Positions 1 through 6,762 of a DNA stretch of 64,000 nt are shown here, piece by piece. Both the position numbers and the translations under genes were made by a program. Positions within the stretch are counted from its first letter, which is position 1. Each line of letters starts with the position of its first letter. Below the pieces are notes generated by a model, which was given only the letters and a program-made list of their open reading frames with translations, searched no databases and was not told the origin of the DNA. Origin of the DNA: Ardenticatenaceae bacterium (GTDB lineage Bacteria; Chloroflexota; Anaerolineae; Promineifilales; Promineifilaceae); assembly GCA_020634395.1 (NCBI GenBank), contig JACKBU010000001.1, forward strand, positions 62,001-126,000, written 5' to 3'.

Positions 1-2
1 TC

Positions 3-446
3 GCGGCGACCACGTTGGAAGCCGCCCAATGGCTCGGCTATACCTTTATGGACGCCGACGACGCCAGTTGGGCCAACTTCCGCGAGGTGGGCCTGTACGA
101 ACTGACCGCCCAGGCCATCCGGCGCGGCCTGGAAATCGGCGCTATCACCCAGGCCGACATCTGGGGCGTGGATGAACCGCTGTGGGTCAAACTCCACGCC
201 CACCCGGACGCAGCGCTGCAGGCCACGCTGCGCCTGGTCAGCCCGGACACCCGCTTCGCCTGGGACGAGGCGAACCCCACGTTCCTGGTCAGCACCAAAC
301 TGCGGGCCATCGACCCTGACGTGTGGCTGGATAACGGCTGTCTCGTTGCCCTCTCCGCCCTCGACCCTGAATTTGCGCGCCGCCGCACCGCCTACCTGCG
401 CAGCAAGCAAGGCAAGTGGCCCATGCGCGTCATCCCGCCCGCCTGA
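3..446 (+). CDS. C-terminal part of a probable HD-domain phosphohydrolase (start outside window)
   Basis: The reading frame is open from the left edge to the TGA at 444-446, so only the C-terminal ~147 residues are visible; an internal TTG at 15 is not a convincing start. The visible part is helical, with an AIRRGLEIGAITQADIWG stretch followed by a KLHAHPD segment and a VSTKLRAIDPDVW segment. From memory this resembles the region after the HD domain in HD-superfamily phosphohydrolases of Chloroflexota, but the HD motif itself would lie upstream of the window, so function is an inference. It contains no ACGGCCGT octamer, unlike nearly every later gene. It is followed immediately by a hairpin array. 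Confidence 0.5.
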   Translation, partial: AATTLEAAQWLGYTFMDADDASWANFREVGLYELTAQAIRRGLEIGAITQADIWGVDEPLWVKLHAHPDAALQATLRLVSPDTRFAWDEANPTFLVSTKLRAIDPDVWLDNGCLVALSALDPEFARRRTAYLRSKQGKWPMRVIPPA

Positions 447-467
447 AAAATAAACCGACAGCTTTTC

Positions 468-710
468 TTTTGGAAATTAGACCCGAAGGGTTTTGCATCC
501 ATTGAGTCGCATATCCAGGTTTCAAACCCTTCGGGTCTTCTGAAAAAAGTTTTGGAAATTAGACCCGAAGGGTTTGCATCAATTGAGTCGAGTATCCAGG
601 TTTCAAACCCTTCGGGTCTTCTGAAAAAAGTTTTGGAAATTAGACCCGAAGGGTTTTGCATCCATTGAGTCGAGTAGCTCAGGTTTCAAACCCTTCGGGT
701 CTTCTGAAAA
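468..710. repeat. Three tandem ~81-bp units, each a perfect hairpin
   Basis: Three consecutive units start at about 468, 550 and 631. Each opens with TTTTGGAAATT, then AGACCCGAAGGGTTT, a ~30-nt spacer containing CATTGAGTCG, then the inverted copy AAACCCTTCGGGTCT and CTGAAAA. The 15-bp arms are perfectly complementary, so each unit can fold into a stem with a long loop. Units differ by only a few bases (GCATCC versus GCATCA; the third carries an extra AGCTC). A related but shorter hairpin lies at 1741-1781, which suggests a dispersed family that has been locally amplified here. The first hairpin could terminate the upstream gene. Confidence 0.85.
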
Positions 711-739
711 CTTTCTACTGATCACTCAGAGGCGTTTTC

Positions 740-960
740 GAATCAATTCAGCATTGATTGTCCTGTGCCGCAATTGGCCCTGAATTAGCTCAGCATACAT
801 TGCTATAAACTGCAACCGGCTCTGAATTGGCTCAGGATGGGCTGCGGGCTGCTGCAATGGGTTATGAATAGATTCAGCATGGGTTGAGGGAGAATGCAAT
901 GGGCTATGAATAGATTCAGCATGGGTTGAAGGTGACTGCAATCGATGCTGAATCTATTCG
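740..960. repeat. Degenerate 42-bp tandem repeat, five units plus a partial sixth
   Basis: Units of exactly 42 bp start at 740, 782, 824, 866 and 908, with a partial unit at 950. Each begins GAAT-(A/T/C)-NNTTCAGCAT and ends in a GCAA-rich tail; units 4 and 5 are nearly identical (GAATAGATTCAGCATGGG) and units 1 to 3 have drifted. The period is a multiple of three, so the minus strand has an open frame of 14-residue repeats, but I see no start signal or independent evidence that it is translated. The gradient of divergence suggests old units on the left and recent duplication on the right. Confidence 0.85.
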
Positions 961-1269
961 ACACACGAGTAGAGGCCCGGCCGCGCCGTAAACCCCCGCC
1001 TTCAGATTGGTCCAATTTCCTCTGAGAATAATTTAACCGCAGAGAACGCGGAGGACGCAGAGAAAAATCTGTGTCATCTGTGAAATCTGTGGATTTTCAT
1101 TTATGGTGTTGAGCCTGCGCTCCCAATGAAACCTGTCCGGTTTTTCCCCGCCAAGATTGAGCCTAACCCGCCATCACCTAAGTTTATTAACCATTTCCGT
1201 AAATCCGTTGATTTTCCTTCACCAATTTATTACAATTAGTTCATTATCCCAACCAGGCAAGGCAGAAAC
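961..1269. other. Intergenic region upstream of the Lrp-type regulator
   Basis: No gene is seen. Positions about 1037-1096 carry a CGCAGAGAACGC / GACGCAGAG direct repeat followed by CTGTGTCATCTGTGAAATC words, a low-complexity pattern related in style to the ATCCGTG repeats elsewhere in the window. Positions 1180-1255 are unusually AT-rich (TTTATTAACC, TTTATTACAATTAG) for this genome and are the likely promoter and autoregulatory region of the downstream regulator, although no clear -35/-10 pair can be named. Confidence 0.5.
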
Positions 1270-1734
1270 ATGAACGGAGCGTTGGACGAAATTGACCGGG
1301 CGTTATTGACTTATTTGCAGGAAGACGCGCGCATCAGCAATGCAGAGCTGGCGCGGCGGGTAGAGCTCTCCCCGCCCGGCCTGCAAAAGCGCATCCGCAA
1401 GCTGGAAGAGGCGGGCGTGATTGACAAGTACGTCACCCTGGTCAACCACGAGGCCGTGGGGTATGACATGATGTGCATTGTGCAGGTAACGCTGGCGCGG
1501 CATGATCCAACGGCCGTGGCCGCCTTCCGCCAGGCTGTCAAAGAAATGCCCGAAGTGCTGGAAGGTTATCACCTCACCGGCGAGTCCGATTACCTGCTCA
1601 AAGTCATTGTCCACAACCGCAAACACCTGGAACAGTTCATCCTGGAAACACTGACCCCCGTCCCCGGCATGGACAAAATCCACACCAGCCTCGTCCTCAG
1701 CGAAATCAAAACGACAACGGCCGTGCCTCTATAA
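1270..1734 (+). CDS. Lrp/AsnC family transcriptional regulator
   Basis: A 154-residue protein of normal family length. Residues ~6-50 form the AsnC-type winged helix-turn-helix (LLTYLQEDARISNAELARRV followed by LSPPGLQKRIRKLEE), and the rest is a RAM effector-binding domain (GYHLTGESDYLLKV motif). The ATG at 1270 follows an AAGGCAG ribosome-binding site. It lies directly before an aminotransferase and the tyrosine-degradation genes, on the same strand, so it may sense an amino acid and control that set; this role is inferred from position. A hairpin terminator separates it from the aminotransferase, so it may be transcribed alone. One ACGGCCGT lies inside the RAM domain and another at the C-terminus (residues TAV). 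Confidence 0.9.
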   Translation: MNGALDEIDRALLTYLQEDARISNAELARRVELSPPGLQKRIRKLEEAGVIDKYVTLVNHEAVGYDMMCIVQVTLARHDPTAVAAFRQAVKEMPEVLEGYHLTGESDYLLKVIVHNRKHLEQFILETLTPVPGMDKIHTSLVLSEIKTTTAVPL

Positions 1735-1740
1735 AAGAAC

Positions 1741-1781
1741 AAAGACCCTAAAGGTTTGTGTGCTGAACCCTTAGGGTCTTT
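1741..1781 (+). terminator. Hairpin terminator after the Lrp-type gene
   Basis: AAAGACCCTAAAGGTT pairs with AACCCTTAGGGTCTTT around a TGTGTGCTG loop, a stem of about 15 bp with one bulge. The gene's stop codon lies 6 bp upstream. The arms resemble those of the 468-710 hairpin array (GACCC...GGTTT / AACCC...GGGTC), so it may belong to the same repeat family. Confidence 0.7.
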
Positions 1782-1798
1782 ATGGAACCAAAACAATT

Positions 1799-2995
1799 AT
1801 GATCCTTCCCGCCCCTTCCCACGAAATAACCCTGGCCGACTGGACCCACTCCATGAGCCGCTCCGTGCTGCGGCAGATGATCGCCATCACCGCCCGGCCC
1901 GGCATTTTGTCCTTCGCCGGCGGCCTGCCCGACCCCGCCCTCTTCCCCACGGCCGATTACGCCGCTGCCCTGCAGCATGTCCTGGCCGCCGACCCCAAAG
2001 CCCTGCAATACGGCCCGCCGCTCGCAGCGCTCAAGGTCCACATCGTCGGCCTGATGGCCGAACGCGGCGTAGAGGTCACGCCAGAGCAGGTTTTCCTGAC
2101 GACCGGCGCGCAGCAAGGGCTGGACATCCTCACCCGGCTGTTCTTGAACCCCGGCGGCGAAGTGCTGCTGGAAGAAATCGTCTATCCCGGCATTCAGCAG
2201 ACCGTGGCCCCCTACCGCCCCCACATCCTGCCCATCCCCACCGACCTGGAAACCGGCATCGACGTGGATACGATAGAGCAAGTCCTGGCGGACGGCGCGC
2301 GCCCGGCCTTTTTGTATGTGATTCCCGACGCCCACAACCCACTCGGCGTCAGCATCAGCCCCGATAAGCGGCAGCGGCTGGTTTCCCTGGCCCGCGCCTA
2401 CGGCTTGCCCATCATCGAAGACGACCCCTACGGCTTCCTGCACTATGATTCCCACCTGGAACCGCCTTTACGGGCCTTCGACGATGAATGGGTCTTTTAC
2501 CTCGGCTCCTTTTCCAAAATTCTGGCCCCGGCGCTGCGCCTGGGCTGGATGATTGCCCCTGAACCGCTCATTCCCAAACTGACCGTGGTAAAAGAAGCCG
2601 GCGATCTGGAATCGTCGGCGCTGACGCAGCGGGCCGTTGCCGCTTATCTGGACGCCGGACATCTACCGGCTCATTTGGAGAAGCTGCGGCGTGAATACGG
2701 CCATCGCCGCGACACCATGCTGCAAGCCCTCTATCATCATTTTCCCACGGAAGCCCGCTGGACTGTGCCGTCGGGCGGTATGTTCGTGTGGGTGGAACTG
2801 GCGGCAGGGGTCGATACGAAGGTGGTGTTGGAAACGGCCGTGTCCGAAGCCCAGGTCGCCTTCATCCCCGGCGCCGCCTTCACCCTGCCCGGACGCACCG
2901 CGCCCCACTGCCTGCGCCTCAACTTCTCCAACTGCACCCCAGACCGCATCGAAGAAGGCATTGCTCGACTGGCCGAAGTGATCAACCGAGGATGA
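1799..2995 (+). CDS. PLP-dependent class I/II aminotransferase (LysN/aromatic type)
   Basis: A 398-residue fold-type I aminotransferase, the usual length of LysN/2-aminoadipate and aromatic aminotransferases. Visible are the PLP-binding segment LTTGAQQGLDIL, the substrate loop VIPDAHNPLGVS, the DDPYG motif, and SFSKILAPALRLGW with the Schiff-base lysine. The next genes on the strand convert 4-hydroxyphenylpyruvate and homogentisate, so a tyrosine to 4-hydroxyphenylpyruvate transamination is the best inference; 2-aminoadipate or branched-chain substrates remain possible because this family is broad. The start at ATG 1799 lacks a good Shine-Dalgarno. An iterated GATGCGTGA hairpin begins just after the stop. 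Confidence 0.88.
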   Translation: MILPAPSHEITLADWTHSMSRSVLRQMIAITARPGILSFAGGLPDPALFPTADYAAALQHVLAADPKALQYGPPLAALKVHIVGLMAERGVEVTPEQVFLTTGAQQGLDILTRLFLNPGGEVLLEEIVYPGIQQTVAPYRPHILPIPTDLETGIDVDTIEQVLADGARPAFLYVIPDAHNPLGVSISPDKRQRLVSLARAYGLPIIEDDPYGFLHYDSHLEPPLRAFDDEWVFYLGSFSKILAPALRLGWMIAPEPLIPKLTVVKEAGDLESSALTQRAVAAYLDAGHLPAHLEKLRREYGHRRDTMLQALYHHFPTEARWTVPSGGMFVWVELAAGVDTKVVLETAVSEAQVAFIPGAAFTLPGRTAPHCLRLNFSNCTPDRIEEGIARLAEVINRG

Positions 2996-2998
2996 TTC

Positions 2999-3044
2999 GT
3001 GATGCGTGATGCGTGAAGACCAATTTTCACGCATCACGCATCAC
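2999..3044. repeat. Hairpin of iterated GCGTGAT words
   Basis: The left arm (2999-3017) is GTGATGCGTGATGCGTGAA and the right arm (3026-3044) is its perfect 19-bp reverse complement, followed by CGCTTCAC, a further half unit. It starts four bases after the aminotransferase stop. Two other copies of the same family lie at 57554-57605 and 59467-59525. It could act as a terminator or attenuator between the aminotransferase and the dioxygenase gene. Confidence 0.85.
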
Positions 3045-3121
3045 GCTTCACACTTTACCCACCCCACCCCACATCAAACCTAACAATCCCACAAAAACCT
3101 ATAGTTCAAGGAGAACAAGTC

Positions 3122-4243
3122 ATGTCTGAAGATTTCTTGCCGATTAAAGGAATGGACCACGTGGAGTTTTATGTGGGCAATGCCCGGCAGGCGGCGCATT
3201 TTTACCGCACCGGCTTTGGCTTTGCCCACACCGCCTACAGCGGCCTGGAAACGGGCAACCGCGAGACGGCCTCCTATGTGTTGGAGCAGGGTAACATCCG
3301 CCTGGTGCTTACGGCCGCGCTCGGCCCAGATCATGCCATCGCCCGGCACGCCCATTTGCACGGCGACGGCGTGGGCATCATTGCTCTGAGCGTGCCGGAC
3401 GCCGCCAGCGCCTACCAGGAGTCCACCAAACGGGGGGCGACGGGGGCGATTGCGCCAACGGCCGTGGAAGACGAGCACGGCGTTTACCGCTACAGCGCCA
3501 TCCGCGCCTACGGCGACACCCTCATCAAATTTGTCGACCGCAGCGACTACCGCGGCCCGTTTGCCCCCGGTTACGCCGCCCGCAACGGCGCGGCGGAGGC
3601 GGGCAACGGCAAGGGCAAGTACGCCCACAAGGGCGTCGGACTGGCCCACATCGACCACATGGTAGGCAACGTGGAGCTGGGCGCGATGAACCGCTGGGTG
3701 AAATTCTTCGCCACGACCATGGGCTTCTCGCAGCTCATCCACTTCGACGACGAGGACATCTCCACCGAATACTCGGCGCTGATGTCCAAGGTGATGCAGG
3801 ACGGCACGGGCAAGGTGAAGTTCCCCATCAACGAACCGGCCGAAGGCAAGAAGAAGTCACAAATTCAGGAGTACCTGGATTATTACTACGGGCCGGGTGT
3901 GCAGCATCTGGCGCTGTCGACGGGGGATATTGTGACGGCCGTTACCCAACTGCGCGACAACGGCATCGAATTCCTGCGCGTGCCCAACACCTACTACGAA
4001 GACCTGGAAGAACGCGTCGGCCACATCGACGAACCCCTCGACAAACTGGCCGACCTGGGCGTGCTGGTAGACCGCGACGAAGAGGGCTACCTGCTGCAAA
4101 TCTTCACCAAGCCGGTCGAAGACCGCCCCACCGTCTTCTACGAAATCATCGAGCGCCACGGCAGCCGAGGCTTTGGCAAAGGCAACTTCAAAGCCCTCTT
4201 CGAAGCCATCGAACGCGAACAAGACCTGAGAGGCAATTTGTGA
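3122..4243 (+). CDS. hppD: 4-hydroxyphenylpyruvate dioxygenase
   Basis: A 373-residue two-domain vicinal-oxygen-chelate enzyme, the normal length for HPPD, which turns 4-hydroxyphenylpyruvate into homogentisate with Fe(II) and O2. The three iron ligands are recognisable: His179 in HIDHMVGNV, His262 in GPGVQHLAL and Glu341 in VFYEIIER, and the C-terminal GFGKGNFKALFEAIE helix is present. The ATG at 3122 follows AAGGAGAACAAGTC, a strong ribosome-binding site. It is followed by a repeat-flanked insert and then homogentisate dioxygenase, the next enzyme of tyrosine breakdown. Two ACGGCCGT octamers encode TAV near residues 112 and 272. Confidence 0.97.
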   Translation: MSEDFLPIKGMDHVEFYVGNARQAAHFYRTGFGFAHTAYSGLETGNRETASYVLEQGNIRLVLTAALGPDHAIARHAHLHGDGVGIIALSVPDAASAYQESTKRGATGAIAPTAVEDEHGVYRYSAIRAYGDTLIKFVDRSDYRGPFAPGYAARNGAAEAGNGKGKYAHKGVGLAHIDHMVGNVELGAMNRWVKFFATTMGFSQLIHFDDEDISTEYSALMSKVMQDGTGKVKFPINEPAEGKKKSQIQEYLDYYYGPGVQHLALSTGDIVTAVTQLRDNGIEFLRVPNTYYEDLEERVGHIDEPLDKLADLGVLVDRDEEGYLLQIFTKPVEDRPTVFYEIIERHGSRGFGKGNFKALFEAIEREQDLRGNL

Positions 4244-4249
4244 TAGATT

Positions 4250-4285
4250 CACGGATTTGACGGATTTAACGGATGAACACGGATT
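4250..4285. repeat. Left ATCCGTG-family repeat flanking the GxxExxY gene
   Basis: CACGGATTTGACGGATTTAA followed by CGGATGAACACGGATT: four tandem copies of a CGGAT word. It lies just after the HPPD stop and is the inverted counterpart of 4685-4724 on the other side of the GxxExxY gene. A solo copy lies at 59543-59576. Confidence 0.75.
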
Positions 4286-4303
4286 TTTTTGTGGAGGGGA
4301 GTC

Positions 4304-4693
4304 GTGTTACACGAAGACATCACGGACAAGATCATCAAAGGATTCTTCAAGGTTTATAACACGTTGGGCTATGGTTTTCTGGAAAAAGTGTATGAGAATG
4401 CCCTGATGCATGAACTGAGAAAGCAAGGTCTGGTTGTTCAACCGCAGCAGCGCATTCGGGTTCATTATGATCAGGTAGTGGTTGGTGATTATTTTGCTGA
4501 TTTGTTGGTTGCCAACAAAGTCATTGTCGAATTGAAGAGCGCCCAATCCATTTCAGCGGACCATATCGCCCAATTGATGAATTACCTGAAAGCCACCGAC
4601 ATCGAAGTAGGTTTGCTGCTTAATTTCGGTCCCAACGCCCAATTCAAACGCCGCCTCCTGACCAATGACAAAAAACCAAATCTTCATCCGTGA
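4304..4693 (+). CDS. GxxExxY family protein, probable PD-(D/E)XK nuclease fold
   Basis: A 129-residue protein with the signature GFLEKVY (G24, E27, Y30) that names the GxxExxY family. It also has D66 in GDYFADLL and E76-x-K78 in IVELKSA, spaced as in PD-(D/E)XK nucleases; the family's function is unknown and nuclease activity is inference. GTG 4304 is preferred over upstream TTG 4289 because GGAGGGG lies 5-11 bases before it. The gene sits between two successive tyrosine-degradation genes and is bracketed by inverted ATCCGTG repeats; the right repeat encodes its last residues and stop codon. It has no ACGGCCGT and its GC content is visibly lower than its neighbours, which suggests a mobile or recently acquired cassette. 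Confidence 0.85.
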   Translation: MLHEDITDKIIKGFFKVYNTLGYGFLEKVYENALMHELRKQGLVVQPQQRIRVHYDQVVVGDYFADLLVANKVIVELKSAQSISADHIAQLMNYLKATDIEVGLLLNFGPNAQFKRRLLTNDKKPNLHP

Positions 4694-4724
4694 AAATCCG
4701 TCCAATCCGTCTCATCCGTGTATC
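4685..4724. repeat. Right ATCCGTG-family repeat overlapping the GxxExxY stop codon
   Basis: CATCCGTGAAAATCCGTCC followed by AATCCGTCTCATCCGTGTATCC: the ATCCGT word repeated four times. It is the reverse complement in type of 4250-4285. Its first CATCCGTGA supplies the terminal His-Pro and the TGA of the upstream gene. It lies close to the ribosome-binding site of the downstream dioxygenase. Confidence 0.75.
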
Positions 4725-4741
4725 CATCGGAGGAAACGAAT

Positions 4742-5905
4742 ATGACTTACTATTACAGAATGGGGGAGATTCCGCATAAGCGGCATACGCAGTTTCGGCA
4801 GCCGGACGGCCGTCTCTATCACGAAGAGGTGATGGGCATTCACGGATTTGCCGGGATTCAGTCGATTTTGTACCACCTGAACCCGCCAACGGCTGTGGCC
4901 CGCATCCCGGCCGCCCTGCCCGCCCAAATCTTGTACGAAGACGTGGGACCGCTGCGGCCGCGCCATCTGCGCTCTGCGCCGGTGGCGGAGGGTGGGAATG
5001 CGATAGACGGCCGCGTCCCCCTCTTGGGCAACAACGACGTCGTCCTCTACGTCGGCCGGCCCACCGAGGCCATGCCCTTCTGGTACAAATTCGCCCACGG
5101 CGACGACATCATCTTCATCCACGAGGGAACCGGGCTGCTGGAAAGCCAGTTCGGCCACCTGCACTACCGCCCCGGCGACTATCTCGTCATCCCCACGGGC
5201 GTGATGTGGCGGCTGCTGCCCGACGAGAACGTGGATCAGCGCATGTTGTTCGTGGAATCCTACGGCCACGTCACCCCGCCCAAACGCTATCTGAACAACT
5301 ACGGCCAATTCCTGGAAAACGCGCCCTACTGCGAGCGCGACATCCGCACACCGGAAAAGCTGGTCACCCACGACGAGCGCGGCGAATTTGAGGTGCGCGT
5401 AAAGGCACGCGGGGCGATCACTCAGTTCATTTACAACAACCACCCGCTGGACGTGGTGGGCTGGGACGGCCACCTGTGGCCCTTTGCCTTCAACATCGAG
5501 GACTTCGAGCCGATTACCGGCCGCGTCCACCAGCCGCCGCCCGTCCACCAGACCTTCGATGGGCCGGGTTTTGTGCTGTGCTCCTTCGTGCCGCGCCTGT
5601 TCGACTACCATCCGCTGTCGATTCCCGCGCCCTACAACCACTCTAACGTGGACTCCGACGAGGTGTTGTATTACGTCGAAGGCGACTTCATGTCGCGCAA
5701 AGGCATCGAACGCGCCTCGCTGACCATCCATCCCAACGGCATCCCGCACGGACCCCACCCCGGCACCTACGAAGGCTCCATCGGCAAGGAGCGCACGGAA
5801 GAGCTGGCGGTGATGGTGGACACGTTCCACCCGCTGCGCCTGACGACGGCCGCTTGCGAGCTAGAGGATGAAGGGTATGCTTATAGCTGGCTGCCCAACC
5901 ACTAG
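4742..5905 (+). CDS. hmgA: Homogentisate 1,2-dioxygenase
   Basis: A 387-residue cupin-fold dioxygenase that opens the ring of homogentisate to maleylacetoacetate. The iron ligands of the family are visible: the His and Glu in PYNHSNVDSDEVLYYVEG and the His in NGIPHGPHPG. It is shorter than the ~430-445 residues of proteobacterial and human enzymes and matches the shorter bacterial form. ATG 4742 is chosen because GGAGGAA lies 7 bases upstream; the GTG at 4718 falls inside the preceding repeat. Maleylacetoacetate isomerase and fumarylacetoacetase are not in the window, so the pathway must be completed elsewhere. The following gene is a flavin reductase-like protein. Confidence 0.93.
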   Translation: MTYYYRMGEIPHKRHTQFRQPDGRLYHEEVMGIHGFAGIQSILYHLNPPTAVARIPAALPAQILYEDVGPLRPRHLRSAPVAEGGNAIDGRVPLLGNNDVVLYVGRPTEAMPFWYKFAHGDDIIFIHEGTGLLESQFGHLHYRPGDYLVIPTGVMWRLLPDENVDQRMLFVESYGHVTPPKRYLNNYGQFLENAPYCERDIRTPEKLVTHDERGEFEVRVKARGAITQFIYNNHPLDVVGWDGHLWPFAFNIEDFEPITGRVHQPPPVHQTFDGPGFVLCSFVPRLFDYHPLSIPAPYNHSNVDSDEVLYYVEGDFMSRKGIERASLTIHPNGIPHGPHPGTYEGSIGKERTEELAVMVDTFHPLRLTTAACELEDEGYAYSWLPNH

Positions 5906-5960
5906 AGGTTTAGAACTGGCAAATCTTATTAGTGTTCAAGAAACTGAACGGGTAAGCGTT

Positions 5961-6041
5961 CCCCTCCCCTCAATCCCCTCCCGGCGGGAGGGGAAATCTG
6001 GCTCCCTCGCCCTTTGGGAGAGAGCTGGGGAGAGGGCAAGA
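5961..6041. repeat. Intergenic hairpins of CCCTC/GGGAG words
   Basis: CCCCTCCCG-G-CGGGAGGGG (about 5975-5993) is a 9-bp palindromic hairpin preceded by a second CCCCTCCCC. Then CCCTCGCCCTTTGGGAGAG and CTGGGGAGAGGGC form another inverted repeat up to 6041. This type of CTC/GAG-rich repeat is dispersed between genes in many bacterial genomes. It lies between homogentisate dioxygenase and the flavin reductase gene and may attenuate transcription. Confidence 0.65.
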
Positions 6042-6085
6042 GCTTTTAGAATCCGCACCGCGTCTTGCACCAAACACCAACGCCT

Positions 6086-6706
6086 ATGATTATCAATCCA
6101 CTCGACCTGAAGATTCAAGACCGCTACAAACTTATCATCGGTTCGATTGTGCCGCGCCCAATTGCCTGGGTGAGCACGATGGACGCGCAGGGTAATTTGA
6201 ATTTAGCGCCGTTCAGTTACTTTACGGCCGTTTCCACCGACCCTATGACCCTGCTCTTCTGCCCCGGCTGGTCGTCGGTGCGCGGCAAGATGAAGGACAC
6301 GCTGGAAAACATCCGCCAGGTGCCGGAATTCGTCATCAACATCACCGACGAGACGACCAAAGAAGCGATGAACCTGACCGCCACCGAGTTCCCGCCCGGC
6401 GTCAACGAGTTTGACTGGGCGGGCGTCACACCCGCGCCCAGTCAGACCATCCGCGTGCCGCGCGTGGCCGAATCGCCCATTTCGTTTGAATGTAAATTGC
6501 AGCAAATTGTGGTGGTGAAAGAAGGTCCGGGCGGCGGCGCGGTGGTGCTGGGCGAAGTCCAGGCCATCCACGTGCGCGATGAGGTGATTAAAAACGGCCG
6601 TATCCTCCCCGAAAAGCTCCAGCCCATCGGCCGTTTGGCCGGCAGCACCTACGCCCACATCAACGATCTATTCGAGATGCATCGCGTCCCCCCGCCGCAA
6701 AAATAA
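6086..6706 (+). CDS. Flavin reductase-like, FMN-binding split-barrel protein
   Basis: A 206-residue protein with the flavin-reductase-like signature SIVPRPIAWVSTMDAQG and NLAPFSYFTAVSTDP in the first 50 residues, which is the FMN-binding split barrel. Family members reduce flavin with NAD(P)H or act as stand-alone flavoproteins; the substrate here is unknown. ATG 6086 is preferred to the TTG at 6065 because the homologous fold begins at INPLDLKIQDRYKLI. Its place after homogentisate dioxygenase suggests a link to aromatic degradation, but a repeat of ~80 bp separates them. It is convergent with hslO across a shared hairpin. Confidence 0.85.
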   Translation: MIINPLDLKIQDRYKLIIGSIVPRPIAWVSTMDAQGNLNLAPFSYFTAVSTDPMTLLFCPGWSSVRGKMKDTLENIRQVPEFVINITDETTKEAMNLTATEFPPGVNEFDWAGVTPAPSQTIRVPRVAESPISFECKLQQIVVVKEGPGGGAVVLGEVQAIHVRDEVIKNGRILPEKLQPIGRLAGSTYAHINDLFEMHRVPPPQK

Positions 6707-6711
6707 CGAGA

Positions 6712-6759
6712 AACGGTGAACGAGGAACGTTCAGCATTCATCGTTCCTCGTTCACCGTT
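6712..6759. terminator. Bidirectional hairpin between convergent genes
   Basis: AACGGTGAACGAGGAACG (6712-6729) pairs perfectly over 18 bp with CGTTCCTCGTTCACCGTT (6742-6759) around a 12-base loop. Each arm is itself built from two imperfect copies of GAACG(A/G)(G/T). It fills the gap between the flavin reductase and hslO stop codons and so probably ends both transcripts. Confidence 0.75.
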
Positions 6760-6762
6760 CCT

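Noticed and set aside
726..941. Minus-strand repeat open frame of 14-residue units
   Set aside because: It is the reverse side of the 42-bp array, has no ribosome-binding site and the units decay without frame preservation at the synonymous level that I can see.
468..960. Possible CRISPR array
   Set aside because: Units are 81 bp and 42 bp with direct contact and no unique spacers of constant length, and no cas gene is present. They are tandem repeats.
3080..3742. Minus-strand frame of 220 residues opposite hppD
   Set aside because: Shadow of HPPD, whose iron ligands and ribosome-binding site are clear.
4250..4724. Insertion sequence with transposase
   Set aside because: The only protein between the repeats is a GxxExxY family member; no transposase motif or target-site duplication could be confirmed by eye.
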